A stretch of DNA of 64,000 nucleotides. Source: Lantana camara (Eukaryota; Streptophyta; Magnoliopsida; Lamiales; Verbenaceae). Position numbers and translations under genes: made by a program. The stretch spans positions 24,918,001-24,982,000 of the forward strand of contig CM074864.1 in NCBI GenBank assembly GCA_037501455.1. Direction: 5' to 3'. How positions within the stretch are numbered: the stretch's first letter is position 1; each line of letters starts with the position of its first letter. Positions 37,601 through 48,533 of this stretch are shown here, in pieces. The notes under the pieces are model-generated. The model was not told the DNA's origin, did no database searches, and was given only the letters and a program-made list of their open reading frames with translations.

Positions 37601-38095
37601 CCGCGTCGTCGAGCTCGTCGAAATGGACTAGTGGTTCGTCGAAATCCGTTGCGAAATGGGCAAGTTTGGACGTGTGTGTGAAAACACACCTTCGAGTGTA
37701 TGTGAGTGTGTCGTGAGAGAGGAGAGAGAAGCGGGAGAAGAGAGAGAGCTGCTGAAGCTGGAGTTTGGCACGAAAAACGATGAAGATAGATATTTAACCC
37801 GGACCTCGTACGAAGAAACGATCGGTAGAAAGGGCTAACGACGTCAGAATTGGGCAAACTCAGAGTCTACGGACTCGTTTCGCTGCCCTAAACGCGTTAA
37901 AGGGGTTAAAGAGGTCAAAATCTCGAACGAACGAAAAGTGACTGAAAAACACCTAAAAAGAGAAAATTGCAAACAAGCCCCTAAACTCTTAAAGAGTTCA
38001 AAATAGGGCCGTGCAAAGCACAAAATCACATAATTACACACATAAGAAGGTTTAAAAGTGACGTACCTTATTTATAGGACGAACGGGATGTTACA
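34686..38095 (-). repeat. LARD2 3' LTR
   Basis: TGTAACACCCCAAGCGG...GGGATGTTACA on the plus strand. Same block order as LARD1 LTRs. Its GC-rich section (36720-37620) is full of CGCCGGAAA-like words and gives overlapping open frames on both strands, for example 37117-37857 on the minus strand, with no recognisable domain. A CCACCACC-TCC-GGTGGTCGG palindrome lies near 36778. Confidence 0.88.
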
Positions 38096-38116
38096 AACTT
38101 CCCTCCTTCAAAAGGA
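38096..38116 (-). other. LARD2 polypurine tract
   Basis: Minus-strand TTTTGAAGGAGGGAAGTT directly before TGTAACATCCCG. Almost the same tract as in LARD1. Confidence 0.85.
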
Positions 38117-38380
38117 CCTGTCCTCAGGTCCCACTGCTGAGTCGAAGAGCTTCGATCTAGACTACTTCAATCAATCTCTCAAAAATTGTATAGTCGTAGC
38201 CCTGGTTGTGAAGTTTACCCCTTTGATAGCGTCATCTTCCTTCAGGGTTTGGTAGCCACAGAGATCTGTCTGAACACTTCATTCAATCACCCCTAGGTCA
38301 CTGCATTCCAAGCTCACCCCGTCACATCCTCATCGCTTATTGGCTGTTGTCAGGCCACCCACAATGCAACGGCAACAAAC

Positions 38381-38753
38381 AAGAGAGAATCCCATCTCTT
38401 AACACGCAAGTGAGAGCACCCCGTCTCTCGGCACACAAAAGAGAAAACCCCGTTTCTCAGGCACAGAATTGAGAGAACCCCGTCTCTCAAACACAGCATC
38501 GAGAGAACCCCGTCTCTCAACCTAAGTCTGATAAATTCCACATCTCTCAGACAATCTAGTTTGAGAAAATCCGGCATTTCTCAAACCCTAAATCCAAGGG
38601 AATCCAGCAACCCTCGAATACCTAAGAACAAGAGAATCCAGCATCTCTTGTGCACAAAACTCAGAAAGAATCCAACATCTTTCTATCATACAAATAGGGA
38701 GAATCCCACATCTCCCTAACACATAAATAGAGAGAGATCTCAACAACTCTCTA
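38381..38753 (-). repeat. Tandem hairpin array of LARD2 (12 units)
   Basis: Units with perfect arms include AAGAGA/TCTCTT (38381), GAGAAA/TTTCTC (38441), TTGAGAGA/TCTCTCAA (38469), GAGAGA/TCTCTC (38501), GTTTGAGAAA/TTTCTCAAAC (38559), ACAAGAGA/TCTCTTGT (38628), AGAAAGA/TCTTTCT (38663), TAGGGAGA/TCTCCCTA (38695) and TAGAGAG/CTCTCTA (38728). Three weaker units are at 38412, 38527 and 38597. Loops fall in two classes, ACCCCG (6 bases) in the left half and ATCC.(G/A)CA (8 bases) in the right half. Stems differ from unit to unit while loops are conserved. Confidence 0.92.
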
Positions 38754-39615
38754 GCACACAAGTCCACTTACTCAGCAATCAAACTAACACACATTGAAGC
38801 AAACACTAGACGCAAAACAGGTGATGCATGTTTAGTGTACCTTATCACAACTGATATCGGTGTCCCTGGAGTATAGACTCGTCATCCATGCTCAACTCAA
38901 GGGGGATATCGCGATGGAATCTCTGTAAAATAAGATTACAATATGTATATGCATGAAAGGGGTAATGGGCGATCAAGAACATTAAACATAGAGGCACAAA
39001 TAATTTACACAAGAATGCAATCCAATCAGCTTGGCAAGTGTTCACAAACATCAGAAAACTTTAAATTACGAAATTAAATCAATTAGTCACGTTATTACAC
39101 ACGTTGTCACACACGTCAAACAAAATAAAATATAATTACTTATACGATGCATGTGTGCAAATGCCATGAATGTTTAATGTACCGTTCACCGTGGCAATGA
39201 AGTCGTGGTTGACAATTTCTTTAACTTGAAAGGATAATCAAATCCTTAACTGGCCGTAGTTCCAACTTCCCATTTTGCATTCTTTGGTATTTCCTCGCAT
39301 TCTCTGGTTCAAAAGGGTCTCGAACCGTTTCAATTAGTTTTCGGAGCCAAGTGATCCGTAGGGTTTCCCGAAGTCCCGATAAAATTCTCGAGAAATAGAA
39401 TTTGCTGCCTCCATAAACGGTGAGGTTTCTTATAACGTTCGTGAAGGGATCAATGAAGAATCCTTAATCAGTCTCACTTTGCTACAGTCATTATAACTGT
39501 TGCTCCCGTCCTCGTAATTTGGCGAGGTTAGCTTTCAAAAACATTGCCACGAAATTCCTTATTTTAGAGTTTTCCCTTTTTCCTTAGTACAGTGTAACTA
39601 CTCTTGTTGATGTCT

Positions 39616-39945
39616 TTAAAATAGTCTGACCCTTCCCTTGAATGACTCTGAATGGTACAAATACTTCGATTTCTTCGTTGCTACCTCACGCCATCCAGAG
39701 TTAAAAATCCTGGTGTTCTTGTAAAGCGTGTTACTCCCGAGCACCTCCATATAGTTAGGTACAAATCCCAAAGGCACCTCGATAATCAAAAGATCTAATA
39801 TCTCTCTCGTATTTGAGTATCTTCTTTTATCCACCCAATATCCTGGCTGTGCTAGCTCGATCATTCACCATCTGGTCAACCCCTGTTCGAATTCCAATGA
39901 GGCTTCAACTAAGACAGCACTTGGTGAATCAGATAGATGACCACC
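39616..39945 (-). other. Coding-like stretch conserved between LARD2 and LARD1
   Basis: The minus strand of LARD2 reads LSDSPSAVLVEASLEFEQG, one stop, then GYWVDKRRYSNTREILDLL, VPLGFVPNYMEVLGSN and NSGWREVATKKSKYLYHSES. LARD1 (about 8600-8757) reads LSDPQSAALVEATLEFKQG, a stop, and GYWVDKRRYLNMRE in the matching frame, then loses the frame. I do not recognise the family. It could be a gag remnant, a captured plant gene fragment, or chance. A low-confidence call. Confidence 0.35.
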
Positions 39946-40569
39946 TAAAATACAGTCACGATTCTAATGCATGTGGGGTTAGGGATGGGAATGGCATACA
40001 CTCATTAATCAGCAAGAAAAGCAATCGAGCACGTAGGACAAAAAGATCAGAATAATTATAATTTAATCCAATATATGATGCACGTGCTATGAATGCAGAA
40101 TACCTGTTTCCATTATATTAGCATCAAGCCCTGATTGATTTCTTGTAGAGATTGTTTGCTCCAAGTAGTCAGAAGATGGAAGTCTCAAATCCACTTTCAT
40201 AAATTTATAGAAGTGGGAGGCGTTGTCACGATAAATTATAATTTTGATGCCAAGGAGTAACCCTACAATTCACAACTTGAATAAATATTTATGCATGGAA
40301 GTTAGTGAGTGGATATGTCAAGTAATGAAAACAATTAAGAGCACCTACTAAATGCAGATGCAACACATAATTTACAAAAATTTAAGGCATAACAATGATA
40401 ATTTTATAAAAACCGTAACCATAGTGTGCACACAATCACATAATCTCAGACAAATTCATACAAAGAAGTCAATATTTCACATTAAACGAATGTAATGCAC
40501 AGTTATTCCTATGCCGTACGACCTAAACCGACACGACACGACTCCAGAGCACCGGTTTTGAACCTGGTA

Positions 40570-40581
40570 GCTCTGATACCA
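40570..40581 (-). other. LARD2 primer-binding site (initiator tRNA-Met)
   Basis: Minus-strand TGGTATCAGAGC, perfect for the initiator tRNA-Met 3' end, seven bases (TCTTGAG) inside the LTR. Confidence 0.92.
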
Positions 40582-40588
40582 CTCAAGA

Positions 40589-43500
40589 TGTAACACCCCA
40601 AGCGGTGGGGCATCACACCCCCGCACTATGGCCCGACACGTATACGAAATGGAAGGTCCGCACACGCACCAAGTCACAGCGAACGGGTGACAAACAAAAA
40701 CACACGCACTAGCTAGGCGGTATCTAACCCTGTACAAAAGAAAATATGTAAAACATGACAGCGGAAGTAGCACGAAATGCCAACTTACAAAAACTTTTAC
40801 ACATCAAGCATACAACGCAGTACATACATCAGAATCAAATACACGGGTTCAACTAGTGCAGCAACCTGTCCTAACCTGTCCCGAGCAATCATATATTCAC
40901 AACGGGTTCAACTAATCCGAACACCTGTCCTAACCTGTCCCGAATTCCATAATTTCAAATTATAAATACAACCCTGCACAAACATATCTTAAATATCATT
41001 TACAAATCATAAACCAGAGCCAGAACTGAATAAACATAAGCAGACGGACACAGACTCGACAGACCCGACACAGAGCCGCCTAGCACGAACTCCAACGACC
41101 TCCAAAGCAAAGCCTGCGAACTAAAACATAAAAGGGGAGGGGTCAGTCCAAGGACTGAGCGAGGGGCTAACACACGCACACTATACATATATATAGAGCA
41201 CAACACATAGAAGAAGCGACATTCGTGAACCCGGGGTTAGTTTTTGCACGCCAAAATGGTTTCCCGTGATAGTATACTTATAGGGGTTTAAAACCAAACA
41301 AACAAATCTTAACTCAAACGTTCTTAAACATAAGTTCAGATTCATGCAGACTTAACACACATATCGGAACATATCTTATTAGCTTAAAAGTATATCAATT
41401 TTTATCTTAATTTATGAATCTACCCCCGTTTCACGAACTTATAACAGACGGACAGACAGAACACACTTACTCAAATCGAAGCAAAACTCATAAATCAATC
41501 CCACCTGCACACCATTGGGGAAGAGAGGTGCCCCTCTCAACCCACCACAGAACGAAACATGTGAACCGGAGGATCCCGCCCGGTTCCTTCGACGGCCAGC
41601 CAAAATGCGCTCCGTCGGCATAGGAGAACTAAGTCTCCCGTTGGTGGAGAAGTGCACAGGGGTCGTAACCGGCGACCCCAATAGTCGTCCCGGGTCTCCC
41701 TTACCCACAATCTCCAGGGCCCATCACATATAAACAGACATATATCGGAAACTTATCTTGCCACACACAGACAGACAGACATATCTCATGCATATCGTGC
41801 TTATCATATCACACGTACATATCACGCAGACTGATCTCGAAATCAAAATAGAACTGAGACAAAGCATACATAGGCTTATACATAGCGTTTCGTACTTTTC
41901 CAATCAAATCATATGACAAAACCAGTAAAATACGTACTTCGCACATATCTACATATACATAAGGCTTATAAACCGCATGCATTCGAAAACGAGCACGTTT
42001 CAATAGGGTATAACTATATCCTAACCTCACCTGGCACCAAACACAGCCGAACACAAAGCAGAAGGTCCACCCCGGAACCTGCACGACTCACTTGTCACCA
42101 CCCCGGGTGCACCTGTACCAACTGAACACACTAAATACAGCACAGAACTCAGACTCAGACTCAGATAACTATACAAAGACGCACGGCACATGCTCAAGCA
42201 CTTAGGAAATGAAATCACATAAGCAGAGTTCACATAAATTATATGCAAAACAAAACATTAAGGCATGTTCATGTGCATAATTAATGCAAATAACAAAATT
42301 AAAGACAAAACACTTCATATCATTTCATATCAATTCCTTTAATACCTAACAAATTCAATTAACAAAGTTCAGACAATTCATATCGCATTTCATACAAGTT
42401 TCATACACATTGGAGCACAAATAAATCAGTAATTCAAGCTTTCATATATCATACAATTCACAATTTCCATTTCATAGTTCATACAAAGCCGAATTTACAA
42501 TTAAAACAATTAACGAAAATAAATACAATAACTTCGAAAATTCATATAAAATCAACCGGACATCCGATTGACGAACGAAAAGTGGCGTTGGACTCACCAC
42601 GACGAGAGGAACTTGCTGCCCAAAGGGCGTCGGAATGCCGCCACCGGAACCAATCGGACCGCCACGTGCCGCCGCCGGACCACCACCTCCGGTGGTCGGA
42701 AAATTCCCCGGAAGGACAGAAACGTACGCCTCGGCCTGCTTGACAAAAACCCTCAACCAATTTCAGAAATTCCAAACACACGGGACTTCGTTAACGAAAA
42801 ACCGAACTTAAATCCTAACACGAAAACTGAAATTAAACGCAAACCGCTAAACGAAAATAAAATCCGGACATACCGTTGGAAAGCCCGTAACGAGCCCTAC
42901 AAAAGCCCCCAAGCCAACCGCCGGAAAAGTCGCCGGAAAATCGGACTGCCGGTCCAGACCGGTCCGCCACCGGTTCGCCGCCGCCGGCCGGTTCTCGGGT
43001 TGGGGCCAACGCCATCCGCTACGTTTCGATATTCTGAGCAACTTCCGTGAAGGAACCACCACCAAAAGCCCACCGGAAAAGGGCCAAATACGTCCGCCGG
43101 TGCGCCACTCGTCGGAACCGCCACCTACGCCGCGATTCATCCCAATCTGATACCGGAAATGGATTCAGGAGGTCGAAAACGTCCGAAAACCACCAAACCC
43201 CGTCGGAAAAAGTCACCGGAAAGCGGCGAAACACGCCGTTACAGTAACCGCCGCCGCCGCCGCGAGCTTCAGGCGGCGCGTGCGGCCTCCTCGCCGCCCC
43301 GATGGCGGCGCCGCTTGTCCAGAAAGACACGCCGGAAGCCCCTTTACCTGGCCTGGGGGCGCGTGTCGCCGGAGGGTGGCCGGAAACCGCCGCAAATGGG
43401 CGACGAACTGGCGGCTCCGCCACCCCTCCTCCGCTGCGTCTGAAATCGGCCGAAAACTCCACCACCGCTCGTCGGTTGGTCGAGTTCTTGGTACGGTTGT

Positions 43501-43996
43501 GACCGCGTCGTCGAGCTCGTCGAAATGGACTAGTGGTTCGTCGAAATCCGTCGAGAAACGGGCAAGTTTGAATGTGTGTGTGAAAACACACCTTCGAGTG
43601 TGTGTGAGTGTGTCGTGAGAGAGGAGAGAGAAGCGGGAGAAGAGAGAGAGCTGCTGAAGCTGGAGTTTGGCACGAAAAACGATGAAGATAGATATTTAAC
43701 CCGGACCTCGCACGAAGAAACGATCGGTAGAAAGGGCTAACGACGTCAGAATTGGGCAAACTCAGAGTCTACGGACCCGTTTCGCTGCCCTAAACGCGTT
43801 AAAGGGGTCAAAGAGGTCAAAATCTCGAACGAACGAAAAGTGACCGAAAACACCTAAAAAGAGAAAATTACAAACAAGCCCCTAAACTCTTAAAGAGTTC
43901 AAAATAGGGCCGTGCAAAGCACAAAATCACATAATTACACACATAAGAAGGTTTAAAAGTGACGTACCTTATTTATAGGACGAACGGGATGTTACA
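40589..43996 (-). repeat. LARD2 5' LTR
   Basis: Nearly identical partner of 34686-38095. Differences I noticed include a G/A at the centre of AATGGTCG (near 41682) and small changes near 41237-41244 and 41412. It is followed directly by AACTT and the rest of the Copia B LTR. Confidence 0.9.
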
Positions 43997-44001
43997 AACT
44001 T

Positions 44002-44460
44002 CCTTTCCCATTTAGGAATCTTCTCACACGGGGCACCTCAGTGAACTTACTTATGGAAGTAAGCACCCTCATGTATCAAGCACGTATCAACTATACATTT
44101 TGCACCTCCATGAAACAAGGTGGTCCTTCTTGCGGGCGTGATCCCACAAGCAAGCCTTAAAGGAGTCAGGTTGACACTCCCACTGTCTGTAGGACTCTTC
44201 AGCTTGGATTATTTTACTAATCATGACTTATGTTATATAGGGCTCGTTTCATGAACCATTTCACCTAAATGGTAAAGTCCTAAAGTCATCAGGATTAGGG
44301 GAGTTCATACATGCACAGCTGAAGTAAACGCATACCAAACAAGATCATAAAAAGAAGTGTTGGCTTAATTCTTTATTTTATTCAAAGATTGTCTATGATT
44401 ACAATAAAGAAAAGTACAATGCGGATATACAATCAGCTTTCTAGGGCACTATTCCTAACA
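44002..44460 (-). repeat. Copia B 5' LTR, part 2
   Basis: Resumes after AACTT (43997-44001) with CCTTTCCCATTTAGG, aligning with 22886-23346, and ends GCACTATTCCTAACA. The AAAAT duplication follows at 44461-44465. Confidence 0.92.
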
Positions 44461-44574
44461 AAAATTGAGTCAGTAAATAATCTGGCAGATCCCTTCACTA
44501 AGAGTTTGGAACAAAAAAATTTTAACACTCATGTAGAAGGGATGGGCCTTAGTTGTGTAGCCAATTGGATTTAG
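44461..44574 (+). pseudogene. Copia A RNase H, 3' fragment and pol stop
   Basis: After the AAAAT duplication the frame reads ESVNNLADPFTKSLEQKN, then HVEGMGLSCVANWI and TAG at 44572-44574. It completes YVERGEMAIVKI at 21459. ADPFTK(S/P)L is the standard C-terminal motif of copia polyproteins. Confidence 0.92.
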
Positions 44575-44588
44575 GGCAAGTGGGAGAT
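44575..44588 (+). other. Copia A polypurine tract
   Basis: GGCAAGTGGGAGAT directly after the pol stop and before the LTR start TGTTGGGATTAATGCCC. Confidence 0.9.
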
Positions 44589-45522
44589 TGTTGGGATTAA
44601 TGCCCTGAAAATCCAATTATGTTGTAAATATTTTAGATTAATAAAATTAAAATTATTGCAAGTTACGAGTATTTTACATATTTAATAATTAATGACGTGT
44701 GATGGTATTTTCATATGAAATGTGTTTCAAAGGAAAAGACTTTAAATACCAAAAATCATGTGTCATTAAAGTTCTAGCCGGTATGATAAGAAGTTCTTAT
44801 CGAGACTAAAATGTGTTATATAAGATGATTAGTCCTTTGTCATAGGGAAATGGAGTTTCCAATTATAACACATTGATGATTTTCAATGACATTGAAAATA
44901 TCGAACTGGACTACTGAGATTGTTCATTTTATATTGCTATCTAAAATGAACAAAAATCTCAGAAAGCATTGGACTCTTAATCCTGGCAGTTTTTCAACTT
45001 TAGGCTTGTAGTGTTAATCACTGTGATGTACTCAGAAGTGAGATCTCGGTAATGGGGTGGCTAAAATACACTGTACATTCAGTGATTTCATGAAATACGC
45101 TAAAGAGAAATACTGATCGAGGAATCTGTAGCCTTCCTGGAAGGTTAAAAGATATCCCTGAAATAGATTTGCGAAAGTTCGAATTAAAACTTTGGCCAAA
45201 GTACTTCGTGTGTGTGTCACCGAAGTTGGATGTTGAATGTGTTTCACATATAGTGAATTTGAACTTAAGGCAAATCAAGAAATTTCAGATTGGAAGTGAA
45301 AAACAAATGATAGTAGTATTGATTTATTTTCATGGATAGCTATACAGAGGAGTAAAATGCAAAATTATTTTAGATTGAGAAATTCGTGAATAATTTAATT
45401 AACTTTAGAGTGTGACAATATTTATTTAGTGGAATTAAATATTGTTAAACGATAATCAATTATTATCATGAGATGATAATAGATTGATTCATTTGGAGCT
45501 AAAATTAATTAGTCCTGTAGCG

Positions 45523-45547
45523 CCCCCCCCCCCCCCCCCCCCCCCCC
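45523..45547. repeat. Homopolymer C run, 25 bases
   Basis: TGTAGCG is followed by 25 C and then GGCCGGCCCC. A pure run this long is unusual in AT-rich plant LTR sequence and its length may be an assembly or polymerase artefact. Confidence 0.9.
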
Positions 45548-45723
45548 GGCCGGCCCCAACGAAGACCAAAGAGAAAATATTAAATAGAGAGAAAAATGAA
45601 TTTTTAAAGTATTTGAAAATAGCGAAGGGATTTATTTTGAGAAAATAAATTAAATTCCAAAGAGTTAGAAATACCCGAAATTTTATTTTAGAGAAAATAA
45701 AATTTATTAGAAAACAAAAGCTG

Positions 45724-46155
45724 ACGTGGAACGTGATGACGTGTCATGCCACGACTGTGGTCAGACACCGAGTGGCGTTGACTGGCGCTCCACGTGCACG
45801 ACACAGATCGTGCCACGTTGGCGCGAGCCAACTGTCCAGATTGGATATGGGCAGGCCGGTCAAACGAGTCAGCGAATTGGTTCAACGAATAGGGTCGGGT
45901 CAAGGTTGACCGACCCGAACAAGTGGACAAATGGTATTTTACCACGTGGCAAGAGGGTCAAACCATTTGAACCTACCAGTCCATTGCTGAATTGGTCTGG
46001 GGGCTGAACCACTTGCCGAACTGGACACGCGACACCTTCTGGTGCCAGCGTGCATCCCACGCGCCCCATGAACTTAAAGAAACTTTAGGTGGCGTGTGGG
46101 CCAAATGGCGCGTGGTTGGCGGCGTTTGACTCCATGTGGCCCAAGCTTCCACGTG
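45724..46155 (+). promoter_or_regulatory. ACGT-core cluster in the Copia A LTR
   Basis: ACGT cores at 45724, 45731 and 45739 (TGACGTG-type), CACGTG at 45791, 45943 and 46150, and CACGTTGG near 45814. These are established bZIP (TGACG, G-box, ABRE-like) sites in plants. They lie 80-510 bp before the TATA-like site. Confidence 0.6.
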
Positions 46156-46991
46156 GTGGCATTGGATTTGTCGCCCAGACTTGCCTTGCACGCCAAAAAT
46201 GTTAAAATGTCGCGGATGTCCCAATTTTAGCCTATAATTAGGGCTGATCTTCCTTATTTTACAACACACAATTTCAGCAACTTTTCTTGGCAGATTTGAA
46301 AGCTATTTCGGCTACTTTCTCTATCGGCAGAATTAATCCTTGATTAAGGATTAATTAATATTTAATTTAGGTGGTCATATAATTAATATATAATCCACTT
46401 AATTATTAGAAAATAAAGATTTTCTAGTTTTAGAAAAAAGTGTTTTTCTAGCAAAATATTTTCTCGAGTATTTAGCAAAATACTGTCGGAGCCCACACTC
46501 TAAAATCTTAATCAGATATATTGGGGGAAACTCTTCCGGTTTCACGAGAAAATCGAGGTGCTGGAAAAGTTTCGTTGATAGCCAATTTTTGTAGTACGGT
46601 AATACCGTTATGTTGCCAAAATTATTATTTGCATATTATGATTATAAGCTCTATGATTTAAAATTATGTTATCGATGCATGTATATACTTGAGTTATTCT
46701 GCCTCATTTGTTCCGCTGCTTATTAACATATTTTGGGAATATTTTGGTAATGGGGTTTTGGTGAATTTTTTTTGAAATATTATGCTATACTGTCACTCTG
46801 CTTTGGGCTCGCCACCCAGCACTACTCAAACAAACTAGCTAAAACCAAGTACTTAGCTATAGCGCCCGAGCACGTGACAGCACATCCCCCCGCACCAAGA
46901 CCCGACCCGTATATGAAATGGGAAATCTATACACGTGGCAAATTAAGACGAACGGGGACATAACACACTCATTATGCTAGGCGGGAGCTAA

Positions 46992-47069
46992 CCCTTAAAC
47001 CATCAAGCAATAAGAGATAACAATAACAGACCCTTAAACCATCAAGCAATAAGAGATAACAATAACAGA
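46992..47069. repeat. Perfect 39-bp tandem duplication
   Basis: The unit starting CCCTTAAACCATCAAGCAAT is present twice head to tail (46992-47030, 47031-47069) without a difference, so it is recent relative to its surroundings. Confidence 0.95.
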
Positions 47070-48441
47070 GTAATTCCATAAAAGCGAAAATATTATATAA
47101 ACCATAACATATGCAATGGGCTTAAAAGCTCCATATAACAAAAATAATTACAAGTATCAATGGCCAACACAGCCCATCATATACAAAATGCGCCTAAGCA
47201 TTCACAAACATAATAATAACCAAAATATGATTGTATGTGTGATAAAGGAATGCTAGACACAAATACAAGACACAAAAGACTCGGATTCCCACCTAGCACT
47301 CCACCCTACAAGAAGAAACAGAAAAAAAAAAAGCGGGTTCAGTCTAAAGGAGACCGGTGGGTATAAAAACAGAGCATAATATATAAGTATCGCGGAATTT
47401 AACGACATACATGCAAGCTATAATCTCATACGAGGTTTTAGAACATTTCCGGAGTGGGTGAAAACTAATAAAAGTAACGTGTGGGATTACAACATTCATA
47501 TTTATTCATTAGATCATTCGTGGACCCCGGCGAGAGGGCTAAGTCTCCAACCTTCACCTTGTGTAATCATTAACATTGTTCTTTAGTTATCACACACATA
47601 ATCTTTTGTTCACATTCAATAGATCATTTACACCTTTTTCCTCCGGTTAGTGGATAAGCTTACAAGACCCAGTCACCCATTCATTATGGCTAGTGGGGTA
47701 CATAAATCCCCAAGAGCCCTATTCCCATTACTCACTAATCTCCTAGCGAGGTCCGGTATCACCATAGTTTTGGTGGAACTAACATATGGGGTTCACCATC
47801 AGCCCACGCTTCCCCGGATAGCCACGTATACATAGTCCTAGGGCCCCCATTCAGTGCATTCATTCAATCTTGCCCAAACATTAGGTAGGGATACTTTAAT
47901 GGCAGGGCTTTACATTCAAACATTTACTCTTTAAAAAGACTCGACATATAAGTATAATAAGTTGGGTTAAGACTTTACAAATTGGATATATCGGGGTTAA
48001 TTTTAGCTAATAGAAGAGAAACTCACCTTGAAAAAAAAAAAAAGGGCACAAGAAACTCTCTGACCAGCCTTGTCTCCGTCCAGACCCAAATATGTGCAAA
48101 AGAAGTGGTGTAAGACTCCAAATGACCACAAACGACGCACGACAATGCGATGAACATGATATGTGATGCATAAGAGATAAAAACATGTTATGAAGATGTT
48201 CATGTGCATAATTAATGCCTTAGAGACACTTAAACAAGCAATTCATTCAATACATGAAGGTATCATGTTCATTCACGGTCATATCTTTCATAACTCATAA
48301 CAAATCGATCCATGAACTTCATACAACAATCATAACACATATATTAACATGCTAACAATGCATACAAGTCATAAAAGAAGCGAGATAACAATATATGAAA
48401 CGAAAAAACGAAGAGAAAAGATATGTATACAAGGAAAAGGT

Positions 48442-48533
48442 GAGACACGGAGGTGTTTCCCCTCAAGGCCAAAGGGAGACAAGCCCGTGTCTGGATATAG
48501 GGGCTCGAGGTGGAGGAGACATGGCCGTGTCTC
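48442..48533. repeat. Palindrome cluster of the gypsy G LTR
   Basis: GAGACATGGCCGTGTCTC at 48516-48533 (6-bp perfect arms), AGACA / TGTCT at 48477-48492, and GAGACAC / GTGTTTC at 48442-48459 with one mismatch. Confidence 0.8.

Larger units (their letters stand above)
38096..40588 (-). mobile_element. LARD2 internal region (non-coding)
   Basis: No retrotransposon protein recognised. It holds the hairpin array at 38381-38753, a coding-like stretch at 39616-39945 shared with LARD1, and the primer-binding site at 40570-40581. The rest is AT-rich sequence aligning with LARD1 6832-9399. Confidence 0.85.
34686..43996 (-). mobile_element. Complete LARD (LARD2), joined to the TRIM
   Basis: LTRs 34686-38095 (3410 bp) and 40589-43996 (3408 bp) with an internal region of 2.49 kb lacking gag-pol. 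The right side is followed by AACTT (43997-44001), matching the AACTT on the far side of the TRIM. The two LTRs look nearly identical, with only a few differences per kilobase, so the insertion appears recent. The internal region is homologous to that of LARD1 but better preserved. Confidence 0.93.
21460..44460 (-). mobile_element. Copia B: Ty1/copia retrotransposon, nested and interrupted
   Basis: Outer boundaries are TGTTGG...CCTAACA, with the target duplication AAAAT at 21455-21459 and 44461-44465. LTRs are 21460-23346 and 32741-34186 plus 44002-44460. The primer-binding site is at 32727-32738 and the purine tract at 23347-23360. Domain order on the minus strand is gag, protease, GAG-pre-integrase, integrase, reverse transcriptase, RNase H, which is copia order. 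Net internal length without the solo LTR is about 6.1 kb. It inserted in the RNase H of Copia A, and later received a solo LTR in its integrase and the TRIM-LARD2 composite in its 5' LTR. Confidence 0.93.
44589..46857 (+). repeat. Copia A 3' LTR (right edge uncertain)
   Basis: Starts TGTTGGGATTAATGCCCTG. It contains a 25-base C run (45523-45547), a stretch of ACGT-core motifs (45724-46155), a TATA-like CCTATAATTA at 46231 and GTCTCAAA-poor AT-rich sequence after it. The ACGT motifs and TATA-like site in this order suggest the U3 promoter with transcription starting near 46260 (inference). I cannot see a CA end or target duplication. The gypsy LTR starts at about 46858, so the LTR is probably interrupted or truncated there. 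Confidence 0.7.

Noticed and set aside
37117..37857. 246-residue open frame on the minus strand in the LARD2 LTR, repeated at 43019-43759
   Set aside because: It lies in a GC-rich stretch built from CGCCGGAAA-like words that keeps frames open on both strands at once. The translation is arginine/proline-rich without a domain, and LARD1 does not keep the frame.
38381..38753. Hairpin array considered as a CRISPR array
   Set aside because: Units have no constant repeat with unique spacers. The stems vary and the loops are constant, the sequence is inside a plant LTR retrotransposon, and there are no cas genes.
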